Source: Trinickia fusca
Lineage (GTDB): Bacteria; Pseudomonadota; Gammaproteobacteria; Burkholderiales; Burkholderiaceae
Direction of reading: 5' to 3'
Length of the DNA stretch: 64,000 bases
NCBI RefSeq assembly: GCF_003628145.1
Contig: NZ_RBZV01000002.1
Location: forward strand, 682,001-746,000
In this document: positions 1 through 9,465 of the stretch, one piece after another
Layout: each line of letters starts with the position of its first letter
Numbering within the stretch: position 1 is the first letter of the stretch
Translations under genes and position numbers: made by a program
The notes under the pieces: model-generated
Told to the model about the DNA's origin: nothing
Database searches by the model: none
What the model saw: only the letters and a program-made list of their open reading frames with translations

Positions 1-885
1 ATGGCGCTCGAGGATGACTCGCGCCAGATCGGAAAACGCAGCTGCAACGGCAGACGGTTGCTCTACCCATGGAAAATGACCAGCGCAATCGATTTTCGTC
101 CAGGTCACGTTTTTATCGCGGAAGTGCGAAGATTCCCAGCAATTTTGGGCAACGATGCGATCTTCGCTTCCACTAAGAATCAGCACAGGTGTAGCGCGAG
201 GCCACCATTTCGCCGTGTATTGCGCTTCAAAATTGCTCTCTGACCAGTCCACTGCGGCCAAGTTGAAGGGCAGTGTGGCAAGCAGGCGACGCCCTGCAGC
301 AAGTCCGTCTGGCGTGAAGTTCCATTCCGCTGCGGCCAAAGTAAGCTCGCGCAAAGTCTCATTGCTTCTGCACGTTTCGAAGCGATGGCTGGCGGATTCA
401 ACGGCAGGCAATGGGTTGTCGGACACCATCTCGCCAAAACGCTCACGCCAACCGGCATCGGGCGCCGAGCTGATCAATACCAGCCCGCAGATGTGATCTT
501 CCAACTCTGGCACCGACAAGAGATACATGCCGCCGGTGGAATGGCCCACATAAATGCAATTGGGCAGTGCTTGCGCTGCCTCCAATAGAACTTTCGGCCA
601 ATGCCGATAGCATTCGTCAGCGGGAGGTAATGCAACGTTGGACCCGTCTCCGGGCAAATCCACCAGCCAGATAGCGCCGGGCACATCGAGACACGCTGCT
701 AGCCCGGCAAGGGATTCCGAGCCGATCCCGGGCCCTCCGGGAAGTAACAGCCAGTTGAATGGCCCTGGCTGACTTTTGCATAGCCGCAGGCGAACTGCCG
801 CTGGCGTGAAATGTTCTTCAAGCAAATGAATACCCGGAAATTCCAGAAGGGTGTCCAGGATTCGCAAAAGTCCGCCGCGCGTCAA
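1..885 (-). CDS. Alpha/beta hydrolase, C-terminus cut by window edge
   Basis: Reading the minus strand from 885 down to 1 gives 295 codons with no stop. The product is an alpha/beta-hydrolase: an oxyanion-loop-like GGPG motif (LLPGGPGIGS), the nucleophile elbow GHSTGG, an acid-loop candidate LSGSEDRI, and a late His in AGHFPW near the end. These are the Ser/Asp/His positions of the fold; the substrate is unknown, although GGPG also occurs in proline-iminopeptidase-type enzymes. The first in-frame stop upstream is at 892-894 and no ATG lies between it and the conserved core, so the start is probably the TTG at 885 or a second TTG a few codons later. Third-codon positions are visibly more A/T-rich than in the neighbouring genes, which suggests acquisition by transfer. 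The stop codon lies beyond base 1. Confidence 0.78.
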   Translation of the reverse strand, partial: MTRGGLLRILDTLLEFPGIHLLEEHFTPAAVRLRLCKSQPGPFNWLLLPGGPGIGSESLAGLAACLDVPGAIWLVDLPGDGSNVALPPADECYRHWPKVLLEAAQALPNCIYVGHSTGGMYLLSVPELEDHICGLVLISSAPDAGWRERFGEMVSDNPLPAVESASHRFETCRSNETLRELTLAAAEWNFTPDGLAAGRRLLATLPFNLAAVDWSESNFEAQYTAKWWPRATPVLILSGSEDRIVAQNCWESSHFRDKNVTWTKIDCAGHFPWVEQPSAVAAAFSDLARVILERH

Positions 886-941
886 CCTAAGTTACCGATT
901 TCAATGAAAAATCAGTGGTCACGTCGAGGAGGTGAAACGGA

Positions 942-2513
942 TCAAGACAACGTCGACGAAGACGCCCCCACCTTGAACGACCGCGCTGCCTGCGCGAGAC
1001 GCGCCGCCTGATCATGCATATTCTGGGCGGCAGCAGAAACCTGCTCGACAAGCGCGGCATTCTGCTGCGTAGCCGAATCCATCTGCGCCACCGCGCGATT
1101 GACCTGTTCGATGCCGGTGCTTTGCTCGTCGGAGGCGGCCGCGATCTCGCCCATGATGTCGACGACCTGCTTCACCGAGCCGACGATCTCCTGCATCGTC
1201 TGCCCGGCCTGCGTGACGAGATCGGCTCCGCTTTGGACCTTGCCCGTCGAATCGTCGATGAGGGCCTTGATCTCCTTGGCGGCAGTCGCGCTGCGCTGTG
1301 CGAGTGAACGCACTTCGCCAGCGACCACTGCAAAGCCCCTGCCCTGCTCGCCCGCACGCGCCGCCTCAACGGCCGCGTTCAACGCGAGGATGTTGGTCTG
1401 GAACGCGATGCCTTCGATGACGCCGATGATGTCCGCAATCTTCGTCGAACTCGCCGTGATCTCGTTCATCGTGCTGACGACGCGGCCCACGACCTCACCG
1501 CCGCGCCCCGCAATGTCCGACGCCTTAGCAGCCAGCACGGTCGCCTGGCTGGCGTTGTCGGCGTTGTGCTTCACGGTGCCCGTCAGCTGCTCCATGCTCG
1601 CGGCCGTCTCCTGCAATGAGGCCGCTTGCTGCTCGGTGCGCGAGGACAGGTCGGTGTTGCCCGAGGCGATCTGCTGCGCGGCCGCGCTGATCGATTCGGC
1701 GCTAGAACGAATGCTGCCGATCACCGACGACAAGCTGCCCTGCATGCTCGCGATCGCATGCAGCAGGCTTTCGTTGTCGCCCGGTTGCAGCACGACGGTC
1801 GCTTGCAAATCACGCTCGGCGATGCGGCTCGCGACATCGGCTGCATAGGCGGGCTCGCCGCCCAGGCTGCGCAAAATGCTGCGGTTGATCAGCAGCATCA
1901 CGGCGGTCACGATGCCACCGGTCGCGATCAGCACGATGAGGTTCGTCAGCAGCGTGCCGTAGAACGCCTCATCGATGTCCTGCAGGTAGACGCCCGTGGC
2001 GATCGTCCAGTCCCACGGCTCGAAATACTTGACGTAGGTGAGCTTGGGCGCGCGCTGAGTCGTCGAGCCGACGACGAGGGCATCGTAATCGACATAGCCC
2101 TCGCCTTGCGCGCGCGAGGCTTTCACCATCTCCATGAACAGCAGCTTGCCCTTGCCGTCGGTCTGCTGCGCGACGTTCTTGTTCACCAGCTTCGAATTGG
2201 TCGGATGCATGATCACGACGGGACGCGAATCGATGATGAACACATAACCGTCACTGCCGTAACGCATCTGCGCAAGCCGCGTCATCGCTTCTTTCTGGGC
2301 CGCGTCCTGCGTCATCGTGCCCGCCTGCGCGAGGGCCGCATAGCCTTTGACGATGCCCGTCGCCGTATCGACGACGTTCTTGATGTCGGCCTTGCGATCG
2401 CGAATCATCGTGGCACGCTCGTGCAGCGAGCCCCAGCCGGCCAGCAGCAGCAAGCCGAGCCACATGAGAGTGAGCGCTAACAACAGCTTACGATGGAGAC
2501 TTAAGCCTTTCAT
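942..2513 (-). CDS. Methyl-accepting chemotaxis protein with Cache sensor domain
   Basis: A 523-residue transmembrane chemoreceptor that would bind a periplasmic ligand and control CheA at the inner membrane. Visible layout: transmembrane helix about 8-28; a periplasmic single-Cache (sCache_2-like) domain about 30-188 containing [16 protein letters not shown] and [15 protein letters not shown]; second helix about 190-210; HAMP region to about 265; then the signalling coiled coil. The methylation-type segment ([20 protein letters not shown]) is near 290-309, and the invariant hairpin tip, including [20 protein letters not shown], is near 371-390. There is no C-terminal CheR-docking pentapeptide. 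No che genes adjoin it, so it is an orphan receptor. sCache_2 receptors often bind small carboxylates, but the ligand cannot be read from sequence. Confidence 0.95.
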   Translation of the reverse strand: MKGLSLHRKLLLALTLMWLGLLLLAGWGSLHERATMIRDRKADIKNVVDTATGIVKGYAALAQAGTMTQDAAQKEAMTRLAQMRYGSDGYVFIIDSRPVVIMHPTNSKLVNKNVAQQTDGKGKLLFMEMVKASRAQGEGYVDYDALVVGSTTQRAPKLTYVKYFEPWDWTIATGVYLQDIDEAFYGTLLTNLIVLIATGGIVTAVMLLINRSILRSLGGEPAYAADVASRIAERDLQATVVLQPGDNESLLHAIASMQGSLSSVIGSIRSSAESISAAAQQIASGNTDLSSRTEQQAASLQETAASMEQLTGTVKHNADNASQATVLAAKASDIAGRGGEVVGRVVSTMNEITASSTKIADIIGVIEGIAFQTNILALNAAVEAARAGEQGRGFAVVAGEVRSLAQRSATAAKEIKALIDDSTGKVQSGADLVTQAGQTMQEIVGSVKQVVDIMGEIAAASDEQSTGIEQVNRAVAQMDSATQQNAALVEQVSAAAQNMHDQAARLAQAARSFKVGASSSTLS

Positions 2514-2653
2514 GAGCCTTATCTATCCAGGAAGTTTTCGATCACGGTGCCTGCCGAGGTCAACCTCTTGTTTACGGCATGCGCGGGTCGAGCTTGAACG
2601 CTGGAGGATCGGGTGATATGAAACCAGCGCTTAAGAACTGAAGGACATGCGCG

Positions 2654-3376
2654 TCAGCGCGCCGCCAGCGTCACCATCGGTTCGCCTTCGAGCGCCGTGA
2701 CCGTCTCGAAGCCGGCGTCGTGCAGCCAGCCACACACCTCGTCTTGAGCGAGCCGCAGCTTGGGGTAAGCACTTTTCTGCGTCACGTAGCCTTCAGGCGT
2801 GCGACGCGTGACGACGTCGTGAATCATCGCAACGTCGTCGAGGTATTCGACGAAGCAGATCATCGATGCATGCTCGTCGGCGCGCACCGGAAAGATGCGT
2901 GCCACGCCCTCGAGCGCCTTCGACAGATCGCGATAGGTCAGCACGAACGTGCCACCCGGCACGAGCCGCTCGCGCACCGCGGCGAACAGCGCCCTGACAT
3001 CGGCCCTGCCCGGCAGATGCGTGAGCGTATCGCCCATGCAAACGACGACGCGCGGCGCTCCGCCGCCCCAGGCTTGCGGATCGCGCATATCGGCGACGCG
3101 AGCATCGATCGGGCGGCCTTGCGAGCGCTCTTTAAGTTCGGCGATCAGCGGCGTGCTGGTATCGACGGCCGTGACGCGATAGCCGAGCTCGAGTAGCGCG
3201 ATCGACTGGTAGCCAGGACCTGCGCCCAGATCGAGCGCAAGCGCACCGTCTCCAGGACCGATGCCGACCCGCTCGAGCAACGTGCGCTGCGCGTGCATGC
3301 GCGCTTCGAAGTCGCCCATCATCCAGGTGTAGTGCTCGGCGAGCAGCGCGTCGTAATGTTCGATCGGTGTGACCAT
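2654..3376 (-). CDS. Class I SAM-dependent methyltransferase
   Basis: A 240-residue Rossmann methyltransferase. Motif I, LDLGAGPGYQS, lies at about 49-59; the acidic end of beta-2 is AVDTS; VVVCMGDTLTHL matches the motif IV region and LVPGGTFVLTYRDL the post-motif strand. The start ATG at 3376 gives an ordinary N-terminus (MVTPIEHYDALLAEHY), and length is normal for a single-domain enzyme. The substrate is unknown. It stands alone between the chemoreceptor and an unrelated membrane protein, with 139 bases downstream in which no clear hairpin terminator is visible. Members of this broad family act on small molecules or proteins; nothing here discriminates. Confidence 0.85.
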   Translation of the reverse strand: MVTPIEHYDALLAEHYTWMMGDFEARMHAQRTLLERVGIGPGDGALALDLGAGPGYQSIALLELGYRVTAVDTSTPLIAELKERSQGRPIDARVADMRDPQAWGGGAPRVVVCMGDTLTHLPGRADVRALFAAVRERLVPGGTFVLTYRDLSKALEGVARIFPVRADEHASMICFVEYLDDVAMIHDVVTRRTPEGYVTQKSAYPKLRLAQDEVCGWLHDAGFETVTALEGEPMVTLAAR

Positions 3377-3505
3377 AGCGGGCGTTCGACGGAAGGCGCC
3401 TTGAAAGCCGTCCCGTGCTACGAAAGAAGAACACGCGCAGACGTTATGCGTTCGCGCGCCGAATGTCGATTGCGGACTTGCGTAGTCGCCGGCGCGCGGA
3501 CAGCC

Positions 3506-4453
3506 TTATTGGCTTTGCGCCGACGCCTTGGTGGGACAGGCGGGGTCCTTGCCCCAGTGACCGGCACAAACACGCCAGCGGCATGTCTCGCCCTGGAAGA
3601 AGCTCTGCTTGTCGCATTCGCTGAGCTGATCCTTCAAGCTCACGTGTTGCACGCTCGCCGGCTGCGGGGCCTTGGCGGCCACCTCCGATGCGGCAGGCTT
3701 GTGATACGGCTTCGTGCGCGCCACGAGCACCGCCAGCAGATCCGCATCGGAATCGTCGGGCGTTTGCGCGCCATGCGCTTTCGCATGTTTGTTCGGATGA
3801 ACCGATGCCGCATGCGCGGCCGTCCGTGCATTCTTGGCTGTCTCGTGCGGGGCCGGCTTTGCCGCGGCTTTCGGCGCAACAGCAGCCTTGGCCACCGCAG
3901 CGGACGCCGGGGCCGATGCGGCCGCACCGCTCGCCACTTCGGCGCCGTTCGCCAGCGCGCGCGACAGGCGGCTCGCATCGGCGCTGCTCGAGGGGGCGGC
4001 GGCCGCCGCCGAAGCAGGTTTCCCATCGGGATGAGCGGCGTCTTCGGACACGATCACCGCCGCCTGCGGTGCGGACGCGGCCGCCTTTTGCGCCGCCTCC
4101 GCGGCAAGCGCCATCCCACTTGCGGGCGCAGCAACGGCAGCAGAAGCGCTCGCTACGCTGCTTGCGGCACTGGCATGGGCCTGCACGCTGTCGACCTGTG
4201 CGGCTACGCCGCCGTCGTCATCGGCTTGCGACAAATGCTGCCATTGCCAGGCGCCGAACGCGCCAATACCGACCACCGCCGCGACGGCAGCCGCGACGAA
4301 CGGTTTACGGGAACGGGGACGCTTGGCCTGCTGGGACGGGACGCGACCTTCCAGGTTCGCCAGAATACGCGAGCCGTTGTCGGTGGCACCTTGGGCCGTA
4401 TCGGAAAGCAAGCTTGGCCGCGCTTTGGAACTGGAATTGTCCGGCGCACTCAT
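3506..4453 (-). CDS. Ala/Pro-rich single-pass membrane protein, possible T6SS accessory (TagY-like position)
   Basis: A 315-residue protein of unknown function. The first 50 residues are polar and probably cytoplasmic, followed by a basic stretch (AKRPRSRK) and one hydrophobic helix at about 52-69, so an N-in topology with a periplasmic body is expected. Residues about 85-255 are low-complexity Ala/Pro/Lys linker. The C-terminal 50 residues form a compact segment with four cysteines (LSECDKQ, GETCRWRVCAGHW, KDPACPTK) that could form two disulfides. It diverges from tagX across 127 bases. In Burkholderia T6SS loci an accessory gene sits at this border, so a role with the T6SS is plausible but rests on position only. 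Confidence 0.6.
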   Translation of the reverse strand: MSAPDNSSSKARPSLLSDTAQGATDNGSRILANLEGRVPSQQAKRPRSRKPFVAAAVAAVVGIGAFGAWQWQHLSQADDDGGVAAQVDSVQAHASAASSVASASAAVAAPASGMALAAEAAQKAAASAPQAAVIVSEDAAHPDGKPASAAAAAPSSSADASRLSRALANGAEVASGAAASAPASAAVAKAAVAPKAAAKPAPHETAKNARTAAHAASVHPNKHAKAHGAQTPDDSDADLLAVLVARTKPYHKPAASEVAAKAPQPASVQHVSLKDQLSECDKQSFFQGETCRWRVCAGHWGKDPACPTKASAQSQ

Positions 4454-4580
4454 TCACTGTCTCGTTGAATCCGGGTTTAATTCGCCGCGATAATACATAC
4501 AATCCGGCCTGCCTTGCAGCAGGCCAGATTCTAAGTTCAAGCATTACAAAATACAATTTATTTCCCACCCGGGGCTCACC
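4454..4580. promoter_or_regulatory. Divergent promoter region with inverted repeat upstream of tagX
   Basis: AT-rich spacer between the membrane-protein gene and tagX. An inverted repeat with 7-base arms, GGCCTGC (4506-4512) and GCAGGCC (4519-4525), has no T-run after it, so it looks more like an operator or structured leader than a terminator. A -10-like TACAAT at 4552-4557 would place a start site shortly before the tagX TTG codon. The matching -35 is poor, so the promoter call is weak. Confidence 0.35.
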
Positions 4581-5456
4581 TTGATTGCCGTCGCACTCGC
4601 CGCTTATTTCGCCGTTGCCGTGACAATCGCAGCACTGCTGCTATTGCCGCCCGCACGCGCCGCACTATTGAATGTCGCACTCGATTTGCATAAACGGATC
4701 AGTCGACGCACTTCGCGCAACGTCATGCGAGTACGCAGCGGCCTCAATGAATCAGTAAAAATTTCCCAATCGACGCTAGTTAATACGAAAAATTTACTTT
4801 ATCGTCGCCGCTTGCTGATTTTCATTACGGCAGGTATCCTTGCGGCGCCTCCATTGCTAGCAATTGCATTGCGCGGCAAGCAGCTATTCCAGTTCGAAGG
4901 CGACACTCGCGCGCCGGACGAGAAAATCGCCGCGTTGCTGAACGGTGAACAGCTCGTGCCACCGCCGCCGCTGCCGCCCGAGGTGTTTGCAACACAGGAA
5001 GTCGAGCAGGTGCGCCCTGCCTTGGTGGATGCCAGCCGCGACTGGAATCTGCTCGACGCCGACTTCAGAACGCGCTTATTGCTCGTCTACAAGATCATGC
5101 GCGAGCAATACGGATACGAAATGGCTTTGCTGGAAGGTTATCGAAGCCCGGAGCGACAAAACCGGCTCGCGCAGCTGGGGGGCGTAACGAATGCTGCCGC
5201 ATATCAGAGCTATCACCAATACGGGCTTGCCGCCGACAATGCGTTTTTGCGCAACGGCAAGATCGTCATTTCCGAAAAAGATCCGTGGGCCATGCGCGGC
5301 TACCAGCTATATGGGCAAACCGCCGAACAAGTCGGTCTCGTATGGGGCGGCCGATGGAAGCTGATGGATTTTGGCCACGTCGAATACCACAAGCCGGGCT
5401 TCGTGCTGGGCCACCGTCCGCCCGCCGCCCCCATTGCCGGACAAGCCGGACAATAA
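4581..5456 (+). CDS. tagX: TagX-like M15 peptidoglycan endopeptidase of the T6SS
   Basis: A 291-residue, membrane-anchored zinc peptidase of the M15 (VanY/D-Ala-D-Ala carboxypeptidase) family. TagX proteins are described as dedicated L,D-endopeptidases that open peptidoglycan for T6SS assembly. Hydrophobic segments are at about 3-22 and 78-97. The M15 domain fills the C-terminal half, with SYHQYGLAAD giving ligands His212 and Asp219 and DFGHVEYH giving His266. The start is TTG at 4581; no ATG lies near the N-terminus. The first third is visibly more AT-rich than the rest of the locus. It is the first gene of the block tagX-tssM-tagF-tagN and is separated from tssM by a hairpin. The protease family is certain; the T6SS role follows from position. 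Confidence 0.85.
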   Translation: MIAVALAAYFAVAVTIAALLLLPPARAALLNVALDLHKRISRRTSRNVMRVRSGLNESVKISQSTLVNTKNLLYRRRLLIFITAGILAAPPLLAIALRGKQLFQFEGDTRAPDEKIAALLNGEQLVPPPPLPPEVFATQEVEQVRPALVDASRDWNLLDADFRTRLLLVYKIMREQYGYEMALLEGYRSPERQNRLAQLGGVTNAAAYQSYHQYGLAADNAFLRNGKIVISEKDPWAMRGYQLYGQTAEQVGLVWGGRWKLMDFGHVEYHKPGFVLGHRPPAAPIAGQAGQ

Positions 5457-5479
5457 AACGCCTTACACACGCCATACGC

Positions 5480-5512
5480 AATGGCGCTTGCCCTAGCAAG
5501 AAAAGCGCCATT
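5480..5512 (+). other. Stem-loop between tagX and tssM
   Basis: Perfect 10-base arms AATGGCGCTT (5480-5489) and AAGCGCCATT (5503-5512) around a 13-base loop. The loop side can form a competing CTTGC/GCAAG stem (5487-5491 with 5496-5500). No T-run follows, so this is not a classical terminator. It may set the stoichiometry of the low-abundance peptidase against the envelope complex. Confidence 0.5.
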
Positions 5513-5544
5513 CATTGAGACCTGAACGCCATTTAGAACGCCTT

Positions 5545-8500
5545 ATGCAACGCTTTCTCCATGCGCTGACCAACAAACGCACGATGGCCTTCATCGGCGT
5601 GCTCGTCATCGCGGTGATCCTGTTCGGCTGCGCCGCCTACTTCGACATCGCACCGATCTGGCCCGCCCTCGCGCTCGGCGCGATACTCGTGCTGATGCTG
5701 CTCACCTGGCTGTGGCGCCGCCTGGCCGCGCGCCGCGCCAACCGCAAGCTCGGCGAAATGCTCGAGCAGCAGGCCGAGACGGGCAAGGCGACGACCGCGG
5801 CGGCCCCGCCGGGCAAATCGGCGGAGCTCGAGGCGCTGCGCACGCGGCTCGCCGACGCGGTCCGCACGATCAAGACCTCGAAGATCGGCCAGATTTCGGG
5901 CGGCTCGGCGCTCTACGAGCTGCCGTGGTACATCGTCATCGGCAATCCGGCGGCCGGCAAGAGCAGCGCCGTGCTGAACTCGGGCTTGCAGTTCCCGTTC
6001 GCCGAGAAGAACGACGCCGTGATCCACGGCATCGGCGGTACGCGCAATTGCGACTGGTTCTTCACGACCGAAGGCATCCTGCTCGACACGGCGGGCCGCT
6101 ATTCGGTGCACGAGGAAGACCGCACGGAGTGGCTCGGCTTTCTGGGCCTGCTCAAGCGCTATCGCCCGAAGGCGCCGATCAACGGCATCATCGTGACGGC
6201 CAGCATCGCCGAGCTCATGAGCAGCAAGCCCGATGCGACGATCCACCTCGCGCGCAGCCTGCGCCAGCGCGTGCAGGAACTGACCGAGAAGCTCGAGGTG
6301 TTCGCGCCCGTCTACGTGATGTTCACGAAGGCCGACCTCATCACGGGCTTCGCCGAATTCTTCGGCGGCGGCGAACGTCAAGAGTACGACCGCGTGTGGG
6401 GCGCCACGCTGCCCTACGAACGCGACGGCAAGCGTGACGTCGTCGCACAGTTCGACGAGCGTTTCGAAGAGCTGTATGAAGGACTCAAGGAAGTCAGCAT
6501 CGCGCAGATGTCGATCAACCGCGGCAACAAGCTTGCACCGGGCCAGCTGAGCTTCCCGCTCGAATTTCTGGCGATCAAGCCTGCGCTGCGGGTGTTCCTC
6601 GCGACGCTGTTCGAAGAGAATCCGTTCCAGTACAAGCCGATCCTGCGCGGCTTCTACTTCACGAGCGCCTTGCAGGAAGGCCAGGCGAATAGCGCGGCGG
6701 CGCAACGGATCGGTCAGCGCTTCGGCCTCGACATCGAGAACATGCCGACGCCGCAGGCCGCCATGTCCAAGAACGGCTTCTTCCTGCGCGATCTGTTCTC
6801 GAAGGTCATCTTCGCCGATCGCCAGACCGTGCGCCAGTTCGCGAGCCCCGCGAAAACGCGCATGCGCTACGGCACGTTCTTCGCGTTCGTCGCCGTGCTC
6901 GCGCTCGCGCTGGGCGGCTGGACCTGGTCGACGATCGGCAACCAGCAGTTGACCGCCAACGTGCAGGCCGACCTCGACAACATCACGCGGCTCCAGCAGA
7001 ACCGCAACGACCTGCAATCGCGCCTGCAGGCGATGGATATCCTGGCGGACCGCATCGACCAGCTCGAACAGTTCCGCCGCGAGCGGCCGATCTCGGTGTC
7101 GCTGGGCCTCTATCAGGGCGACCGCATCGAGCAACGCTTGATCGGCGAATACTATCGCGGCATCAAGCAGTTGATGCTCGACCCGGTTTCGCAGAACCTC
7201 ACGTCGTTCCTGAAGGAAGTCAACGCGCATCCCGATCAGCTGGCCCCGCTCACGCATCCGCCCGAGTCCGGCGCGATCCCCGTGTCCGCGCGCCCAAGCA
7301 CGGCGCAAACGGCGCAGAACCCGCAAGGCGGCCTCTACAGCGATGCTTCGCCGACCAACGTCGAGGACGCCTACAACGCGCTGAAGACGTACCTGATGCT
7401 GTCGGACAAGCGCCACGTCGAAGCCGCGCATCTGACCGATCAGCTCGCACGCTTCTGGCGCGGCTGGCTCGAAACGAATCGCGGCAACATGCCGCGCGAT
7501 CAGATGATCAGGAGCGCCGAGCGCATGATCACGTTCTATCTGTCGCGCGTGAACGACAACCAGTGGCCGATGATCGACGCGAACCTCTCGCTCGTCGACC
7601 AGACGCGCGAAAACCTGCGCCACGTGGTGCGCGGCATGCCGGCCCGTCAGCGCGTCTATGAAGAAATCAAGGCGCGCGCCTCGACGCGGTTCGCGCCGAT
7701 GACGATCGCGCGCATCGTCGGCGAGACCAACACGAACCTCGTCGGCGGCAGCTACGCGATTCCGGGCACGTTCACACGCGAAGCGTGGTTCCAGTACGTG
7801 CAGCCGGCCATCCGCGACGCGGCGACCAAGGAACTGCAAGCGAAGGACTGGGTGCTCAACACGTCGTCGCAAGACGACCTGACGCTCGAGGGCAGCCCCG
7901 AGCAGATCCAGAAGGCGCTCGTACTCATGTACAAGACCGAGTACGCGCAGCACTGGCAGCGCTTCATGCAGGGTGTCGCCGTGCAGGACTTCGGCAACTT
8001 CCAGCAGGCCGTCGATGCGATGAACCGCCTCGGCGATCCGCAGGATTCGCCGATCCGCAAGATCCTCGAAACGGCTTACGATCAGACGGCCTGGGACAAC
8101 CCGGCACTCGCCGCGAGCACGTTCACGAAAGCACAAAACGGCGTGACGAGCTGGTTCAAGCGCCTGTTCGGTTCGCATGAGCAAGCGGTGCAGAACGCCG
8201 GCGTCGAACTCGACCTGAGCGGCATGGCCCCGTCGATCGGCCCCGTGGGCAGCGCCTTTGCCGGCCTCGCGCGCATCGCCACGACGCAGGACAACAACTC
8301 GCTGCTGCGCGGCTACATGGATTCGCTGTCGAAGGTGCGCACGCGCTTCAACCTGTTGAAGAACCAGGGCGACCCCGGCCCCGGCGCGCGCCAGCTCATG
8401 CAGCAGACGCTCGACGGCAGCGGCTCGGAGCTCGCCGATGCACTGAAGTTCGTCGACGAGCAGATGCTGACGGGCCTCACCGACGATCAACGCAAGGCGC

Positions 8501-9465
8501 TGCGGCCGCTGCTCGTGCGACCGCTGATGCAAGCGTTCGCCGTCACGATCGAGCCGGCCAGCGACGAAGTGAACAAGGTGTGGAACGCGCAGGTGTATCA
8601 GCAGTTCCAGACCTCGCTCGCGAACAAGTATCCGTTCTCGGGCGATGCGAAGGTCGAAGCGGCCGCCGGCGAAATCGCGCAGGTGTTCGGTCCCGACGGC
8701 GCTGTCTCGAAGTTCGTCGGCACGACGCTGGGCCCTCTGGCCGTGCGCCGCGGCGACACGCTGAGTCCGCGCACGTGGGGCGGCATGGGCATCGCGCTCA
8801 CGCCGGAATTCACGAACGGCTTCGCGCGCTGGGTGGCCCCGCTCTCGGGTGCCGCCGCCTCGAGCCAGGCGTCGTCGGAACCGCAGACGGTATTCCAGAT
8901 CATGCCGCAGCCTGGCGCGGGCACGACCGAGTACACGATCCTCATCGACGGCCAGCAGCTGCGCTACCGCAACATGCCGCCGCAGTGGGCGAACTTCGTC
9001 TGGCCGAACTCGCAGGGCAGCCCCGGCGCCTCGCTGACGGCGACGACCCTCGACGGCCGCACGATCCAGCTCGTGAACGAGCCGGGCCACTACGGTCTCG
9101 AGAAGCTCATCAACTCGGCACAGCGCAAGCGCAATCCGGACGGCACGTTCGATCTGTCGTGGACGCAAGGGACCGTGACGGTCGCGTTGAAGATGCGCAT
9201 CATCAGCACCTCGCAGCCGACCGGCGCAGGTGCGGGCGGCGGCGAGACGCCGCAGCAGAGCCTGCGCGGCGCACGTCTGCCCTCCTCCGTCGCCGATGCA
9301 GCGGCGGCGCACTCGGCCGCTAGCGCGGCGATCGGCCTGCCGCAGCCGGCCTCTGGCGCGACGTCCAGCACCGCCGCTGGCGGCAGCGGAGCAGCAGGCG
9401 GCGAGCCGGCCACCACCCCGGCCACGCCGAACGCGGCCGCCACGAACCAGGGAGCGGCGCAATGA
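5545..9465 (+). CDS. tssM: T6SS membrane-complex protein TssM (IcmF/VasK)
   Basis: About 1306 residues, the usual TssM size. With TssJ and TssL it builds the trans-envelope complex that docks the sheath baseplate. Two hydrophobic helices lie in the first 55 residues. A cytoplasmic NTPase-like domain follows, with Walker A GNPAAGKSS at about 133-141 and DTAGRYS as the switch region. A third helix is at about 443-463, then a long periplasmic region. The C-terminus is a low-complexity Ala/Ser/Pro tail. Both Walker elements look intact, so this TssM probably binds nucleotide. The ATG at 5545 (MQRFLHALTNKR) is preferred; an in-frame TTG at 5515 would add ten residues. The stop overlaps the tagF start (ATGA). 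Confidence 0.96.
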   Translation: MQRFLHALTNKRTMAFIGVLVIAVILFGCAAYFDIAPIWPALALGAILVLMLLTWLWRRLAARRANRKLGEMLEQQAETGKATTAAAPPGKSAELEALRTRLADAVRTIKTSKIGQISGGSALYELPWYIVIGNPAAGKSSAVLNSGLQFPFAEKNDAVIHGIGGTRNCDWFFTTEGILLDTAGRYSVHEEDRTEWLGFLGLLKRYRPKAPINGIIVTASIAELMSSKPDATIHLARSLRQRVQELTEKLEVFAPVYVMFTKADLITGFAEFFGGGERQEYDRVWGATLPYERDGKRDVVAQFDERFEELYEGLKEVSIAQMSINRGNKLAPGQLSFPLEFLAIKPALRVFLATLFEENPFQYKPILRGFYFTSALQEGQANSAAAQRIGQRFGLDIENMPTPQAAMSKNGFFLRDLFSKVIFADRQTVRQFASPAKTRMRYGTFFAFVAVLALALGGWTWSTIGNQQLTANVQADLDNITRLQQNRNDLQSRLQAMDILADRIDQLEQFRRERPISVSLGLYQGDRIEQRLIGEYYRGIKQLMLDPVSQNLTSFLKEVNAHPDQLAPLTHPPESGAIPVSARPSTAQTAQNPQGGLYSDASPTNVEDAYNALKTYLMLSDKRHVEAAHLTDQLARFWRGWLETNRGNMPRDQMIRSAERMITFYLSRVNDNQWPMIDANLSLVDQTRENLRHVVRGMPARQRVYEEIKARASTRFAPMTIARIVGETNTNLVGGSYAIPGTFTREAWFQYVQPAIRDAATKELQAKDWVLNTSSQDDLTLEGSPEQIQKALVLMYKTEYAQHWQRFMQGVAVQDFGNFQQAVDAMNRLGDPQDSPIRKILETAYDQTAWDNPALAASTFTKAQNGVTSWFKRLFGSHEQAVQNAGVELDLSGMAPSIGPVGSAFAGLARIATTQDNNSLLRGYMDSLSKVRTRFNLLKNQGDPGPGARQLMQQTLDGSGSELADALKFVDEQMLTGLTDDQRKALRPLLVRPLMQAFAVTIEPASDEVNKVWNAQVYQQFQTSLANKYPFSGDAKVEAAAGEIAQVFGPDGAVSKFVGTTLGPLAVRRGDTLSPRTWGGMGIALTPEFTNGFARWVAPLSGAAASSQASSEPQTVFQIMPQPGAGTTEYTILIDGQQLRYRNMPPQWANFVWPNSQGSPGASLTATTLDGRTIQLVNEPGHYGLEKLINSAQRKRNPDGTFDLSWTQGTVTVALKMRIISTSQPTGAGAGGGETPQQSLRGARLPSSVADAAAAHSAASAAIGLPQPASGATSSTAAGGSGAAGGEPATTPATPNAAATNQGAAQ

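Noticed and set aside
5533-9462. Minus-strand open frame of about 1309 codons across tssM
   Set aside because: Arg/Ala/His/Leu-rich shadow of a GC-rich gene read antisense; no domain or initiation signals, while tssM on the plus strand has all family motifs.
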